DNA of 64,000 nucleotides from Nostoc sp. UHCC 0926 (GCF_028623165.1 NZ_CP117768.1:1364001-1428000); one strand, 5' to 3'. Counted from the first letter of the stretch, positions 10,397-18,954 are shown. The notes: generated by a model not told the origin, from the letters alone. Numbers and translations: made by a program.

Positions 10397-10475
10397 TTAC
10401 CTTAAAAGGGACTGTTTAATAAATTCTGTAGGAGATTTTGTCCGATAACGATGCTTCCACATCAGAAAACCAGTG
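10397..10475 (-). pseudogene. C-terminal end of a PepSY-associated TM protein, cut off by an IS element
   Basis: Read leftward, this segment encodes TGFLMWKHRY followed by about 15 residues and a TAA stop at 10397-10399. It is the C-terminal tail of a PepSY transmembrane protein. The preceding part of the same protein lies on the other side of the IS605-type element (12067-12214), and the two join in frame as FAPLILLI-TGFLMW when the element is removed. PepSY-TM proteins are usually inner-membrane partners of metal or siderophore acquisition; this copy is inactivated. Confidence 0.85.
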
Positions 10476-10516
10476 ATAAGTCAACTGCCCCACCCACAAG
10501 GGGATGGCGCTTGTAA

Positions 10517-11623
10517 CTAGGAAACAGAATTTCCCGAAACATACGGGGTATCGACTGACCCCTGCTCCTCCGTCCCTTGGGTAGAGGAGAGAATATAGTC
10601 ATCGCGGACATTCTTGGAAGCATTAAGATCCGCGTGAGTTTGATATCCACAATTCCTGCAATGGAATTTAGACTTATGGCGATTTGTCCTTTTAATATGC
10701 TTACAGACATTGCACTTTTGGGAGGTGTGCCGAGGGTCTTGATGTACTACTCGTTTCCCCAAAGCTTCTGCCTTATAAGCCAAGAACTGCTCTTGTTGGT
10801 AAAACGCCCAACTACCCAACCATTTATTCATTTTCTTACCGCGTCGCTGGGTGCGAATACTAGACAAGTCTTCAAGCACAAAAACCGCTATATCTGGTTG
10901 GTTGGCTAGCTTTTTACTTACACAATGGTTCGTATCCGACATAAACCTCTTCTCGCGTCCAGACATCGCTTTTAAACGACGTTTAGCACTGCGAGTGCCT
11001 TTTTGCTGGAGTTTACGACGATTGAATAAGTAACGTCTTTGAGTATTTCTAATCTGGGAGCTAGAAAAGAATTGACCATCAGAAGTTACTGCTTGGTGGT
11101 AAAGCCCTCGGTCAATTCCCTGAATTTTCCCGCTAACTGTTTGCGGATTCTCCGATTCAAAAACCAGTCGTACCCAAAACTGTTTTGAGTGCTTTGAATA
11201 AGTTAAAGTTGCACCGCAAAAATTCCAATTCCCAAAAACTTGTTTGAAATAATCAGGAACTTCTAAGATTAATTTTACTCGTTTACCAATGCAGGACAAG
11301 GTTAGTTGATGTCCACGCAGTGTCATTGTGCGCTTGTCATACCTCAATCCTGACGTTGGCTTCTTTCTAGGAACACGCTTAAATTTAGTAGCTTTGATTG
11401 CCTCCATCGCATTATCCCGAATTGTTTGCAAGAGTGCCGATGGCACATCTGGATATTGCAATCTCAGGTCGGCATACAACGCTTTATGAGCTTTGTTTTT
11501 ATTCCATGTGCGTTCTTTTAATGCCCAATCAACCTGCTGATTAAAAATGTCAGCACAAAAACCCATCAGAGGCAGAAACCTCTCATGGGGTAAGTTGACA
11601 GGAATGGAAACGGTACGCTTCAT
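10517..11623 (-). CDS. tnpB: TnpB, RNA-guided nuclease of IS605-type element
   Basis: About 368 aa from the ATG at 11623 (a TTG at 11644 would add 7 aa). The RuvC-like triad is intact: Asp in GIDRG, Glu in VLEDLS, Asp in HADLNASKN. The treble-clef zinc finger CNVCKH...CRNCG lies between the last two, and an N-terminal OrfB helical domain precedes them. Characterised TnpB proteins use a guide RNA made from the element's right end (the 3-prime part of tnpB and the sequence after it) and cut DNA next to the element's target motif. The gene runs to within about 40 bp of the element end, as expected for such a guide. Coding capacity appears unbroken although tnpA is ruined. Activity is inferred from the residues only. 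Confidence 0.93.
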   Translation of the reverse strand: MKRTVSIPVNLPHERFLPLMGFCADIFNQQVDWALKERTWNKNKAHKALYADLRLQYPDVPSALLQTIRDNAMEAIKATKFKRVPRKKPTSGLRYDKRTMTLRGHQLTLSCIGKRVKLILEVPDYFKQVFGNWNFCGATLTYSKHSKQFWVRLVFESENPQTVSGKIQGIDRGLYHQAVTSDGQFFSSSQIRNTQRRYLFNRRKLQQKGTRSAKRRLKAMSGREKRFMSDTNHCVSKKLANQPDIAVFVLEDLSSIRTQRRGKKMNKWLGSWAFYQQEQFLAYKAEALGKRVVHQDPRHTSQKCNVCKHIKRTNRHKSKFHCRNCGYQTHADLNASKNVRDDYILSSTQGTEEQGSVDTPYVSGNSVS

Positions 11624-11644
11624 AGGAGTCAAGATTTTTGCCAA

Positions 11645-11824
11645 TTAACACCATTCTTTGTCTTGTTCGTCCCACATTAACTTGTCGCCACAAACAAGAA
11701 CCACAACTCCCGTATCTGCATCAGCAGTAGCATCTACTTCAACTAAATCGGACTGATAAAAAACGTCCTGGTATACGTTGTCACCTTTGTACCCATTAGC
11801 TTGACGAATGCAAAAACAATGAAA
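11645..11824 (-). pseudogene. Fragment of a small acidic protein directly before tnpB
   Basis: A 59-codon open stretch on the tnpB strand ends (TAA 11645-11647) right beside the alternative TTG start of tnpB. It encodes an acidic, Val-rich tail ending KLMWDEQDKEWC. No ATG, GTG or TTG start exists at its upstream end, so it looks 5-prime truncated, probably by the same deletion that removed the start of tnpA. It may be a former accessory gene of the element. No family recognised. Confidence 0.4.
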
Positions 11825-11986
11825 TCAATCTCTGCTGTGCATATATTTAGTACATTTAAGGATTTGAAAAAACGTCGCTTTTGGGGATCTGGATTGTGGA
11901 GTTATGGCACGTTTTACTCCTCTGTTGGTGGCGCGTCAGAGGAGGCAGTTAAACAATATATTGCAACTCAGAAGCAACGCGGATAG
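11801..11986 (+). pseudogene. tnpA: C-terminal remnant of Y1 transposase TnpA
   Basis: Only the last 45 or so residues match an IS200/IS605 transposase: KKRRFWGSGLWSYGTFYSSV followed by GGASEEAVKQYIATQ. These correspond to the conserved W.xGYF..VG....e.VkqYI end of TnpA. The HUH motif and most of the protein are missing, so it is non-functional. It is divergent from tnpB, as in IS605 itself. Confidence 0.8.
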
Positions 11987-11987
11987 T

Positions 11988-12022
11988 GTTAAATTAGGGG
12001 GCATTGAACCCCCTAATTTAAC
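11988..12022. terminator. 14-bp perfect inverted repeat after the tnpA remnant
   Basis: GTTAAATTAGGGGG (11988-12001) and CCCCCTAATTTAAC (12009-12022) pair perfectly around a 7-nt loop. It lies just after the tnpA stop codon. It could act as a bidirectional terminator or shield transposon genes from outside transcription. Confidence 0.6.
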
Positions 12023-12066
12023 CGCGCTTACATCCCCGCCCACGAGGGGACGGGGTTTTACGCACG

Positions 12067-12214
12067 ATCAATAAAATTAACGGTGCAAATCCGACAAACA
12101 TGTAGAAAATACGGGATGGAAGTCCCCAGAAAGTGCCATAGTGCAAATCGTTAAAGGAATTCAAGATGCGATCGCCTAATGATGCAGTCGCCATTGTAGA
12201 TACTTGTAAAACCT
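12067..12214 (-). pseudogene. Internal part of a PepSY-associated TM protein, cut by an IS element
   Basis: Leftward translation gives GKVLQVSTMATASLGDRI and, further on, LHYGTFWGLPSRIFYMFVG and APLILLI, the last two being the conserved end of PepSY-TM proteins. It stops at the IS605-type element and resumes at 10475. Upstream an in-frame TAA and loss of similarity show the N-terminal part is gone too. The HupE-like gene begins about 340 bp further upstream, so this may once have been a metal-uptake cluster. Confidence 0.85.
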
Positions 12215-12273
12215 TGCCGTTTTATCTTGACTGTGCTATGGCGTAACCGCCCAAGTTTGGCGATCGCTCTTAA

Positions 12274-12382
12274 TATATAGCAATTCCTAAATCATTTGTG
12301 AAAAGTTAGATCCCCGACTTCTTAGAGAAGTCGGGGATCTGGACACCACGAATTTGAACGAAATCAGATAGGATTGCTATAT
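12274..12382. repeat. MITE-like repeat with central 15-bp hairpin
   Basis: Ends TATATAGCAATTCCTA and AGGATTGCTATATT are imperfect inverted repeats. In the centre AGATCCCCGACTTCT (12308-12322) and AGAAGTCGGGGATCT (12326-12340) pair perfectly around TAG. Non-coding; hairpins of this CCCCGACTTC type are common between genes in Nostocales. Confidence 0.75.
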
Positions 12383-12552
12383 TACATCTGTGCGATGACT
12401 GATGGTTTCTGCTGCGATCGCCTTACTTTTATCTCTTTACATTTCTTTAGAGACAGCCTCTAAACCAATGTAGCGGTGCAGGGTAAATATCCAGTTTCAG
12501 AGTGATTTAGAATTCATGAATGAATGTATTCCACTGAATTGAAATATGTGAT

Positions 12553-13233
12553 TTAAATTATCGAATTGCTCAAAAACACGATCCCGATCGCACACAAACC
12601 GAAGCCAGCAATGCTAATTTTCCAGGGTAAAATTCGGTTTATTTCTCCCATACCCATCGCACCACCAATTTCTCTGGCATTCATGGCAACCGCAAACAGA
12701 GTTAAGCTAATGCCTAGTATATAGGCAACTAGTGGCATCATTCCTGCCCCAATAATAGATTCAGCATCAGCGTAACCCTGAAATAAACCAGCACTGACGC
12801 CCACCAGAGCAAGTACCATAAAGTTTGGTTGATTTGGCATCATCAGCATAGTACCAAAAACGATGGTAGAAATGGCGATGGCTATTTCTGTGCCTAGTAA
12901 ATTTACCTGGAATAAATGAATTACAATGCCCAAGACTGCTGCTAAAACAAAACATCCAGCTATCACAGCACCACGAACAAACACAGATGAGAGTAAGCCA
13001 ATAGCAATAATACCAACTAAACAATCCAAGCCAATTACTGGATCTGCCAGTCCCCAGAGAAAGCCTTCCCAGCAGTTAGAGATGGTATGATGATCTGGTA
13101 TTCCACTCAATGAACTCAGTAAGCTAATTAAGATTAGAGATGCGATCGCCCCAATATGACGATGCATTAACTTTAAGGTGTAAAATTCGCTCCAAGCACG
13201 GGGTTCTGATAATTTAGTTTTGAACATTACCAT
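12553..13233 (-). CDS. HupE/UreJ-like membrane protein lacking the usual metal ligands
   Basis: A 226-aa protein with about six membrane segments and the HupE/UreJ layout, a family of nickel or other metal permeases. The two family signatures are present but altered: the first reads GLADPVIGLDCLVGI where members usually have HP..G.DH, and the second reads GLFQGYADAES where HG.AHG is usual, so the canonical ligand histidines are missing. Either the substrate differs or the function is lost. The ATG at 13233 gives an 11-residue longer start than needed; MHRHIGAIAS further in is an alternative. It lies upstream of the broken PepSY gene on the same strand. Confidence 0.75.
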   Translation of the reverse strand: MVMFKTKLSEPRAWSEFYTLKLMHRHIGAIASLILISLLSSLSGIPDHHTISNCWEGFLWGLADPVIGLDCLVGIIAIGLLSSVFVRGAVIAGCFVLAAVLGIVIHLFQVNLLGTEIAIAISTIVFGTMLMMPNQPNFMVLALVGVSAGLFQGYADAESIIGAGMMPLVAYILGISLTLFAVAMNAREIGGAMGMGEINRILPWKISIAGFGLCAIGIVFLSNSII

Positions 13234-13345
13234 ATGTCAAATTAGTTTTTTCGGTAATTTATACTACCCACATACTCAATAAAACTAACGTGGTAATCAC
13301 GCCAGATTATACTAGCTTTATCAAGTTATGCAAATCCACGGTTAT

Positions 13346-13731
13346 TGTAAGACGATATAGCCGACACAAGTACTAAGAAATGGTATCGAAATAATACTGT
13401 TCAATCTACAATTCCTAGTAGTGCAATTGACGAGTTTAGCGAATCAACATCTTCTGAATTTGAGCCTAGAGAGAAAGTAAAAGCAGATATAGCCAGGGCA
13501 ATTTTCTACTTTTACACCATTTATCGGAATCAGGCTGAGAGAGTAGACTTAAATTACTTTCAGAATCAGCGTCAGACTTTGTGTAAATGGAATCAGCAAG
13601 ACCTCCCAGATATTACTGAAATAGAACGCAGTCATGCGATCGCTTAATTTCAAGGTAATGACAATCCATTTGTGCTAGATGTAACCTTAGCAGAACGGGC
13701 ATACTGTAATTCCGAAAACGGTAGTGTTTGA
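13346..13731 (+). pseudogene. Endonuclease I remnant with internal stop
   Basis: The frame reads DDIADTSTKKWYRNN, then FEPREKVKADIARAIFYFYT, LCKWNQQDLPDITEIERSHA, a TAA stop at 13645, and on in the same frame FQGNDNPFVLDVTLAERAYC to a TGA at 13729. These blocks match the C-terminal half of the endonuclease I (EndA-type secreted nuclease) family. The N-terminal half is absent (a stop precedes 13346). The single stop within otherwise conserved sequence suggests recent decay. Confidence 0.8.
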
Positions 13732-13772
13732 GAATGGTTGTTTTACGTCTTAATGGGTAGACCAAATTACCC

Positions 13773-14565
13773 TCAAACAGACTTTATCCGAATCGGAATC
13801 TGGATAATGAACTTTGTGCCTTGAAGCGGTGCAGAAATACACTTGAGTTGACCATCATGCTTGTTGATAATTTGGTAGCTAATCGACATCCCTAAACCTG
13901 TACCTGAACCAACAGGTTTAGTTATATAAAATATAGCGCTTCTCGGTTGAGTCCAATACAGACCTAACCCCCAACCCAATACTTCTCGGTTAAGCCTAAA
14001 AAATCACTCTGGGGTAGGTTGGGTTGAGGAACGAAACCCAACATTATCAGGGCTTTGTTGGGTTTCACTCCGTTCAACCCAACCTACAAATCCTCTTAAC
14101 CGAGCAGTATTGACCCCCAACCCCTTCCCTACTAGCGTTGGGGGGTAAGATTCAAAGCCTCTCTCCTTTTAGGAGAGAGGAATGGAAGTGAGGTCAAAGT
14201 GTATTGCATACAAACGAGAAGCGCTATAGATAAAATATTTTTTGCATTATTTCTTCTGTCATCCCACAGCTATTATCAGCAATCCGAATTATCAGTTGAT
14301 TGCTGTCTAAAATCTCAGTGTAAATGAGAATCTGGGGATTGTTAGTTGTCAGTTGTTGATTGCCAATTATTTTTGCATTGACCACTAACAAATGACAACC
14401 AATTATTGATTCTTTCAAAGTATCAATAGAATTATTCAGAATATTCATAAATACTTGATTGAGTTGTCCAGGATAGCACTCAACTTTAGGCAAGTTGCCG
14501 TATTCTTTGATAACTTGAATATCTGGATGATTTCCTTCGTGGAATAAATGAGCTATCAGTAAAAA
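13773..14565 (-). pseudogene. Histidine kinase catalytic-domain remnant, split by a MITE
   Basis: The right part (14238-14565) encodes the N box (PGQLNQVFMNILNNSIDTL) and G1 box (RIADNSCGMTEEIMQKIF). The left part (13773-13934) encodes the G2 box KPVGSGTGLGMSISYQII and the C-terminus. A 295-bp MITE (13935-14229) separates them, and excision restores KIFYITKPVG in frame. Upstream of about 14565 the sensor and dimerisation domains are missing, so the gene was probably already a fragment. The two flanking pieces are too short to function. Confidence 0.88.
13935..14229. mobile_element. Nested MITE inside the histidine kinase remnant, with 9-bp target duplication
   Basis: The element's ends AGCGCTTCTCG and CGAGAAGCGCT are inverted repeats. 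Identical 9-mers ATAAAATAT flank it at 13926-13934 and 14230-14238, interpreted as the target duplication. Inside it a second repeat (13979-14110) has its own ends ACTTCTCGGTTAAG / CTTAACCGAGCAGT and a core in which GTAGGTTGGGTTGAGG pairs imperfectly with CAACCCAACCTAC, so one element may have inserted in another. No coding capacity. Confidence 0.8.
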
Positions 14566-14666
14566 AATTTTGCAAAAATTCCAGGATAAACGAGATAATT
14601 TATCAAATATTGAATGATAAATTATACACGCTGCATAAGAAATTGTCCTTAAGGTTAAATGTTGTA

Positions 14667-16418
14667 CTAGTGCAGTAATTCCTCAACTTGATGCTGGCTC
14701 CACAAAGTTCTGTACAGACCCTGTTGTTGCACTAGTTGTGAATGATTGCCTATCTGAACAATTCTTCCCTTTTCCATTACAAAAATTCGGTCAGCAGCTG
14801 CCGCTGCCGATAATTGATGAGTAATGAAAATTACTGTTTTGCGTTCAGTACCACCAGAGAGATTTTTGAGGATTTGTGTGGCTGTTTGATTATCCACACT
14901 AGAGAGGGCATCATCTAAAATTAACACTGGCGCATTGACTAGCATCGCTCTAGCCAAGGCAGTCCGTTGTCGTTGACCGCCAGAAAGAGTAATACCGCGT
15001 TCACCAACGAGAGTTTCGTATTGCTGGGGAAAATTGTTAATTTCTGATTCAATTTGGGCAAGTTGAGCGACAGATTCTACCTGCTCTTGTTCGCTAATTG
15101 GGTCACCGTAGCGGATATTATTTTTGATTGTAGTGCTAAATAAAAAGCTATCTTGAGGAACGTAGGCGATCGCACCTCGTAAAGAAGCCAAAGCTATCTT
15201 AGTAATATCCAGCCCATCTAAAAACAATTGTCCTGATTCAATATCCAACAAGCGCGGCAAAGCATTCGCCAAAGTAGATTTCCCTGAACCAATGGCCCCA
15301 ACAATTGCCACGGTTTCTCCCGGAGTAATGGTAAAGTTAACATTTTCTAAAGCTGGAGTAGTGGAACCAGGGTAATTGTAGGTGAGATTTTTAGCTGTCA
15401 GTTCCCCTTTAAGTTCAGCCACTGGTAGATGTATAGCATCGGCTCTGTCTTTAATTTTCGGTGTGACAGAGAGAATAGATTCAAGCCTATCGATACTAAC
15501 TTCACCCCGTTGGTAGGCAGTAATTGTGAATCCTAAAAGAGCAGTAGGAAAAACTAGACGCTCTACATAAATTAACAGTGCTAAAAAGTCGCCAACCTGA
15601 AGGGTTCCAGAAGACATCCGCCCTACTCCTAGCCAGATGATGACTAGTGAGCTGACATTGGCTAGTCCGCCAATTAGCGGAAACAGTGTATTTCGGAGTT
15701 TTGCCAGTTCTAGGTTAGCAGTCAATAGCTGCTGATTTTTCTTAGCAAAGGCTCGACGCTCGTTTGCTTCTTGGGCATAGATTTTAATTAAAGCAATGCC
15801 ACTGATATCCTCTTGGATGAGTTCGCTGATGTCAGAGAGTTGCTCTTGGACTGCTGCTTGTTGTTTGCGTAAGCGATCGCTAAACAGACTCACTAACAAG
15901 AACATAAAAGGGTACACTGCCAGGGCGGCTAGTGTGAGTTCCACACTAATCGTTAGCATTACTGGCAGTGTCAGGGCGTAGGCAAACACCGTATTTGCCA
16001 AACTCAAAACTGCAAAACCCAATAACCGCTTAATATTGTCCACATCACTGGTAGCCCGATTAATCAAATCACCAGCAGTATTACTGGCAAAATAAGCTGG
16101 CTCCAGCTTGAGTAAGTGTTCAAAAATCCGTTGTTTGAGGTCAAATTCCACTTGACGCCCCACCCCAAATAGCCAAATGCGGGATGCCATCCGCATTAGC
16201 CACATTGCCGAACTGAGCAAGACAATGATTACTACGTAATGTAGGATTTGGTTCCAGCTGAAGGTTGTCGAGAGTTTGTCAACACCAGCACGAATCAACC
16301 AAGGGATATAAACGCCCAGTGCATTGACAGATAACAAAGCGAGAATCCCTAAGGACGCTTCCCGCCAATAGGGTCGTAGGTAAGCAGTGAGTTTAGCGAT
16401 TCGTCGAGATTTTGCCAT
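14667..16418 (-). CDS. ABC exporter, fused membrane and ATPase domains
   Basis: A 583-aa half-transporter that would act as a dimer in the cytoplasmic membrane. Residues 1-320 are a six-helix exporter domain (HLLKLEPAYFASNTAGDLINRATSD is the first coupling helix region, not quoted in full here beyond the key residues). The nucleotide-binding domain has Walker A GAIGSGKST, Q-loop YVPQDSFLF, signature LSGGQRQRTALARAM, Walker B VLILDDALSSVD and the switch His in FITHQ. It resembles MsbA/MdlB-type lipid or multidrug exporters; the substrate cannot be told from the sequence. It is transcribed as a single gene. Confidence 0.93.
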   Translation of the reverse strand: MAKSRRIAKLTAYLRPYWREASLGILALLSVNALGVYIPWLIRAGVDKLSTTFSWNQILHYVVIIVLLSSAMWLMRMASRIWLFGVGRQVEFDLKQRIFEHLLKLEPAYFASNTAGDLINRATSDVDNIKRLLGFAVLSLANTVFAYALTLPVMLTISVELTLAALAVYPFMFLLVSLFSDRLRKQQAAVQEQLSDISELIQEDISGIALIKIYAQEANERRAFAKKNQQLLTANLELAKLRNTLFPLIGGLANVSSLVIIWLGVGRMSSGTLQVGDFLALLIYVERLVFPTALLGFTITAYQRGEVSIDRLESILSVTPKIKDRADAIHLPVAELKGELTAKNLTYNYPGSTTPALENVNFTITPGETVAIVGAIGSGKSTLANALPRLLDIESGQLFLDGLDITKIALASLRGAIAYVPQDSFLFSTTIKNNIRYGDPISEQEQVESVAQLAQIESEINNFPQQYETLVGERGITLSGGQRQRTALARAMLVNAPVLILDDALSSVDNQTATQILKNLSGGTERKTVIFITHQLSAAAAADRIFVMEKGRIVQIGNHSQLVQQQGLYRTLWSQHQVEELLH

Positions 16419-16700
16419 TAAAGCAATTTTGCAACTTTATCATCCTAGATTAACTGCTAGTCCAAGAGGGCAGCTATGTAGAGGGAATATGGCTTGTAAA
16501 TTAAGCTTTTGTTACCTCTTTCAACTGATAGTTATTGCCGTTCCCTTTCGCCCAAAGCCGAATGGTAATGTCTACTTCAACTTTTGGTGTGGCGGCAATC
16601 ACAACCTAAATTAATCCAGCTACTAGTACCGCTACCCTGTGGGGAACCCGGTACTAGGGCGTGGCATTGTGACCTTTTGAGTTTTACTTTTTTAACTTTA

Positions 16701-17354
16701 TTACCGCTGAACACGCAAGAACCTGTAAATTTCAAAGAGATAATTTTCCCAAGTTCTGGTTGTCAATTGCAACGTTTCCGCATTCGGTACAAAGTCTTCA
16801 AGTCGTAAACCGCGGGCGCGAATATCTTGAGGACTTCCTTGTAATAGGTAGGGAGGCACTCTCAAATTATAAGAAAGAATGCGATCGCCTGTCACATCTG
16901 AAATGTTCGCTGCGGTGGTTTGTTGCCCTAATGCCACCAGTATCCCAGATGTTGGTGCAACAGTTGCTACATAGGTTTCACCTGCCATTGCGAGAGGTGC
17001 CCTATAAAGTAAATAAGCGACTGCTGGTGTACTTGCCAACAGCAAAATCGTCAGTGCCCAACCTACCAAGTATCCACCTGGTTTGTCTATCCCGCCTCCT
17101 TTGATTCTCTGAGCTGCAAAAATCATCATTAAAACAGAGGCTCCTAGAGGCTTGAGTGGAAAAGACAGCATCCTCGACAACGAGGCTACAGCTGGTTCAT
17201 TGGGGTTAACAAATGATAGGGCTATGATTACCAAGATCACGACTAAGATCAATCGCCCGACAAAACTTCCAGAGGGATAAAATCGCTGGAACAGAGAATA
17301 TACGATAGTGCCAATCAGCAGCCACAGCAGTACCCGACTTAGCAATAGAAACAT
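16701..17354 (-). CDS. Membrane protein, unknown function
   Basis: A 217-aa protein with four hydrophobic stretches in the first 125 residues (VLLWLLIGTIVYSLF, LILVVILVIIALSFV, KPLGASVLMMIFAA, WALTILLLASTPAVAYLLY) and a soluble C-terminal part. That part (SGILVALGQQTTAANISDVTGDRI) faintly recalls the start of a YdcF/DUF218 domain but lacks the rest of it. It may be a truncated or divergent member; I would not assign a function. Confidence 0.7.
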   Translation of the reverse strand: MFLLLSRVLLWLLIGTIVYSLFQRFYPSGSFVGRLILVVILVIIALSFVNPNEPAVASLSRMLSFPLKPLGASVLMMIFAAQRIKGGGIDKPGGYLVGWALTILLLASTPAVAYLLYRAPLAMAGETYVATVAPTSGILVALGQQTTAANISDVTGDRILSYNLRVPPYLLQGSPQDIRARGLRLEDFVPNAETLQLTTRTWENYLFEIYRFLRVQR

Positions 17355-17401
17355 AGATTAACTCTCAAATTTTCTGGTGCGGTGAGCCAGTGTGGTGGTG
17401 A

Positions 17402-17440
17402 GGCAGTTCCTCTTGGGGAGAACTCCCAAGAGGAACTGCC
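17402..17440. repeat. 16-bp perfect inverted repeat
   Basis: GGCAGTTCCTCTTGGG (17402-17417) and CCCAAGAGGAACTGCC (17425-17440) pair without mismatch around a 7-nt loop. It lies about 50 bp upstream of the leftward membrane protein gene and 290 bp before galE. It could be a transcription stop, an operator or a dispersed hairpin repeat. Confidence 0.65.
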
Positions 17441-17731
17441 GTACATTGGTTTCCCGGTATAAAACAACTGGCAACTTCTTAGCGATCGCGACGCTAGGAG
17501 CGTCACCCGTAAGGGTCAACCTAGAGGTTTCGGGAAATGGATTTATTTTATTGTCAAATTGTAATCGCACTGTTTGACTTAAAATACTTCAAACCTCACA
17601 CCCAAAGACTACCGTCGTAGTGATTTTAGTGCAATTTTTTGACCCTGCGTCTATTATTTATAATTTTCCAGAAGAGTAATGTGGCACCGGTAAACTAAAT
17701 TAATTGAGTAATCCACTCAAAAGGAAAAACT

Positions 17732-18730
17732 ATGTCGTCTGGAAAGCCTACCATTTTGGTAACGGGGGGAGCTGGATATATTGGTTCTCATACAGTGCTT
17801 GCTTTGAAGCAAGCGGGTTATAACGTTGTCATCCTTGATAATCTGGTCTATGGGCATCGTGACCTGGTAGAAACGGTTTTACAGGTAGAACTGATAGTAG
17901 GGGATACAGGCGATCGCGCCTTGCTAGATCACCTATTTAAAACCCGCGATATTGCCGCTGTGATGCACTTTTCTGCATACGCTTACGTAGGAGAATCGGT
18001 GACTGACCCAGCTAAATATTACCGCAATAACGTTGTTGGTACTTTGACTCTGTTAGAAGCGATGCTGACAGCATCTGTGAAGAAATTTGTCTTCTCTTCT
18101 ACCTGTGCCACCTATGGTGTACCGGAATTTGTACCCATTCCAGAAACCCATCCCCAAAATCCGATTAATCCCTATGGCGCTACAAAGCTAATGGTAGAGC
18201 GGATTCTCTCTGATTTTGATGTTGCTTACGGTTTCCAATCAGTACGTTTCCGCTATTTTAATGCTGCTGGTGCTAATCCCAGTGGTTTGCTTGGCGAAGA
18301 TCACAACCCAGAAACCCATTTGATTCCCTTGGTGCTGATGACAGCTTTAGGCAAACGAGAATCTATCTCAATTTTCGGCACCGATTACCCCACGCCTGAT
18401 GGTACTTGTATTCGCGATTATATTCATGTTAACGACTTAGCAGATGCCCATATTTTGGGATTGGAATATTTATTAAAAGGTGGCGATAGCGAAGTTTTCA
18501 ATTTAGGTAATGGCAGCGGCTTCTCCGTCAGAGAAGTAATTGCAGCAGCCGAACAGGTGACAGGAATTTCCATACCAGTCGAAGAACGCGATCGCCGTCC
18601 TGGCGATCCCCCAATTCTCATTGGCACCAGCGAGAAAGCCAGAACAATCTTAGGCTGGCAACCTCAGTACCTTTCCATAAAAGATATTGTCGCTCATGCG
18701 TGGCAGTGGCATCAAAAGCGACACAATTAG
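17732..18730 (+). CDS. galE: UDP-glucose 4-epimerase
   Basis: Cytosolic enzyme interconverting UDP-glucose and UDP-galactose, feeding galactose into cell-wall and envelope polysaccharides and galactolipids. 332 aa, a standard length. The short-chain dehydrogenase fold is evident: NAD-binding VTGGAGYIGSH at residues 9-19, the catalytic FSSTCATYG block and YGATKLMVE (Tyr-x3-Lys), the sugar-binding FRYFNAAGA, and GTCIRDYIHVNDLADAH. Start ATG 17732 has AAAGGAAAAA upstream as ribosome site. Transcribed alone. Confidence 0.96.
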   Translation: MSSGKPTILVTGGAGYIGSHTVLALKQAGYNVVILDNLVYGHRDLVETVLQVELIVGDTGDRALLDHLFKTRDIAAVMHFSAYAYVGESVTDPAKYYRNNVVGTLTLLEAMLTASVKKFVFSSTCATYGVPEFVPIPETHPQNPINPYGATKLMVERILSDFDVAYGFQSVRFRYFNAAGANPSGLLGEDHNPETHLIPLVLMTALGKRESISIFGTDYPTPDGTCIRDYIHVNDLADAHILGLEYLLKGGDSEVFNLGNGSGFSVREVIAAAEQVTGISIPVEERDRRPGDPPILIGTSEKARTILGWQPQYLSIKDIVAHAWQWHQKRHN

Positions 18731-18796
18731 ATTTGATGACATTAAGCCCAGATAGCTGCATATTCCGAAATTAAAACTGAAAACAATTATCCTGCT

Positions 18797-18865
18797 TAGG
18801 TTTGGTAATTTGCTACTTTTTTATACTTGACACCGTTTTAGGCAACGAAAAATCAAGCTTTTTCA
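18797..18865 (+). repeat. 69-bp dispersed repeat, copy A
   Basis: Starts TAGGTTTGGTAATTTGCT and ends AACGAAAAATCAAGCTTTTT plus CA. Copy B at 24950-25018 has the same length and nearly identical first 18 and last 23 bases, with a diverged middle of about 28 bases. Non-coding at both sites. Confidence 0.65.
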
Positions 18866-18954
18866 GCCCCTATTGCCGTTTTCGTTCATATCTCGGCTCA
18901 ATGCCCAGATGATACAGATTGACAGGCAGTTGACTAGCCCTTGCCTACTGAACT

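Larger units (their letters stand above)
10476..12066 (-). mobile_element. IS200/IS605-family element (IS605 layout) inserted in a PepSY gene
   Basis: Contents read from the left: right-end hairpin region (about 10480-10510, CCCCACC...GGGGATGG), intact tnpB (-), a small ORF fragment (-), a 5-prime-truncated tnpA (+), a strong hairpin (11988-12022) and a left-end hairpin (12033-12055, CCCCG...CGGGG). tnpA and tnpB are divergent as in IS605. Boundaries were set by rejoining the interrupted PepSY frame, with 2-3 bp ambiguity. There is no target duplication, as expected for this family. The pentamer next to the left end, on the strand read with tnpB, is TTGAT, the same target as ISDra2. Length is about 1.59 kb. 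With tnpA truncated it cannot transpose by itself. Confidence 0.85.
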
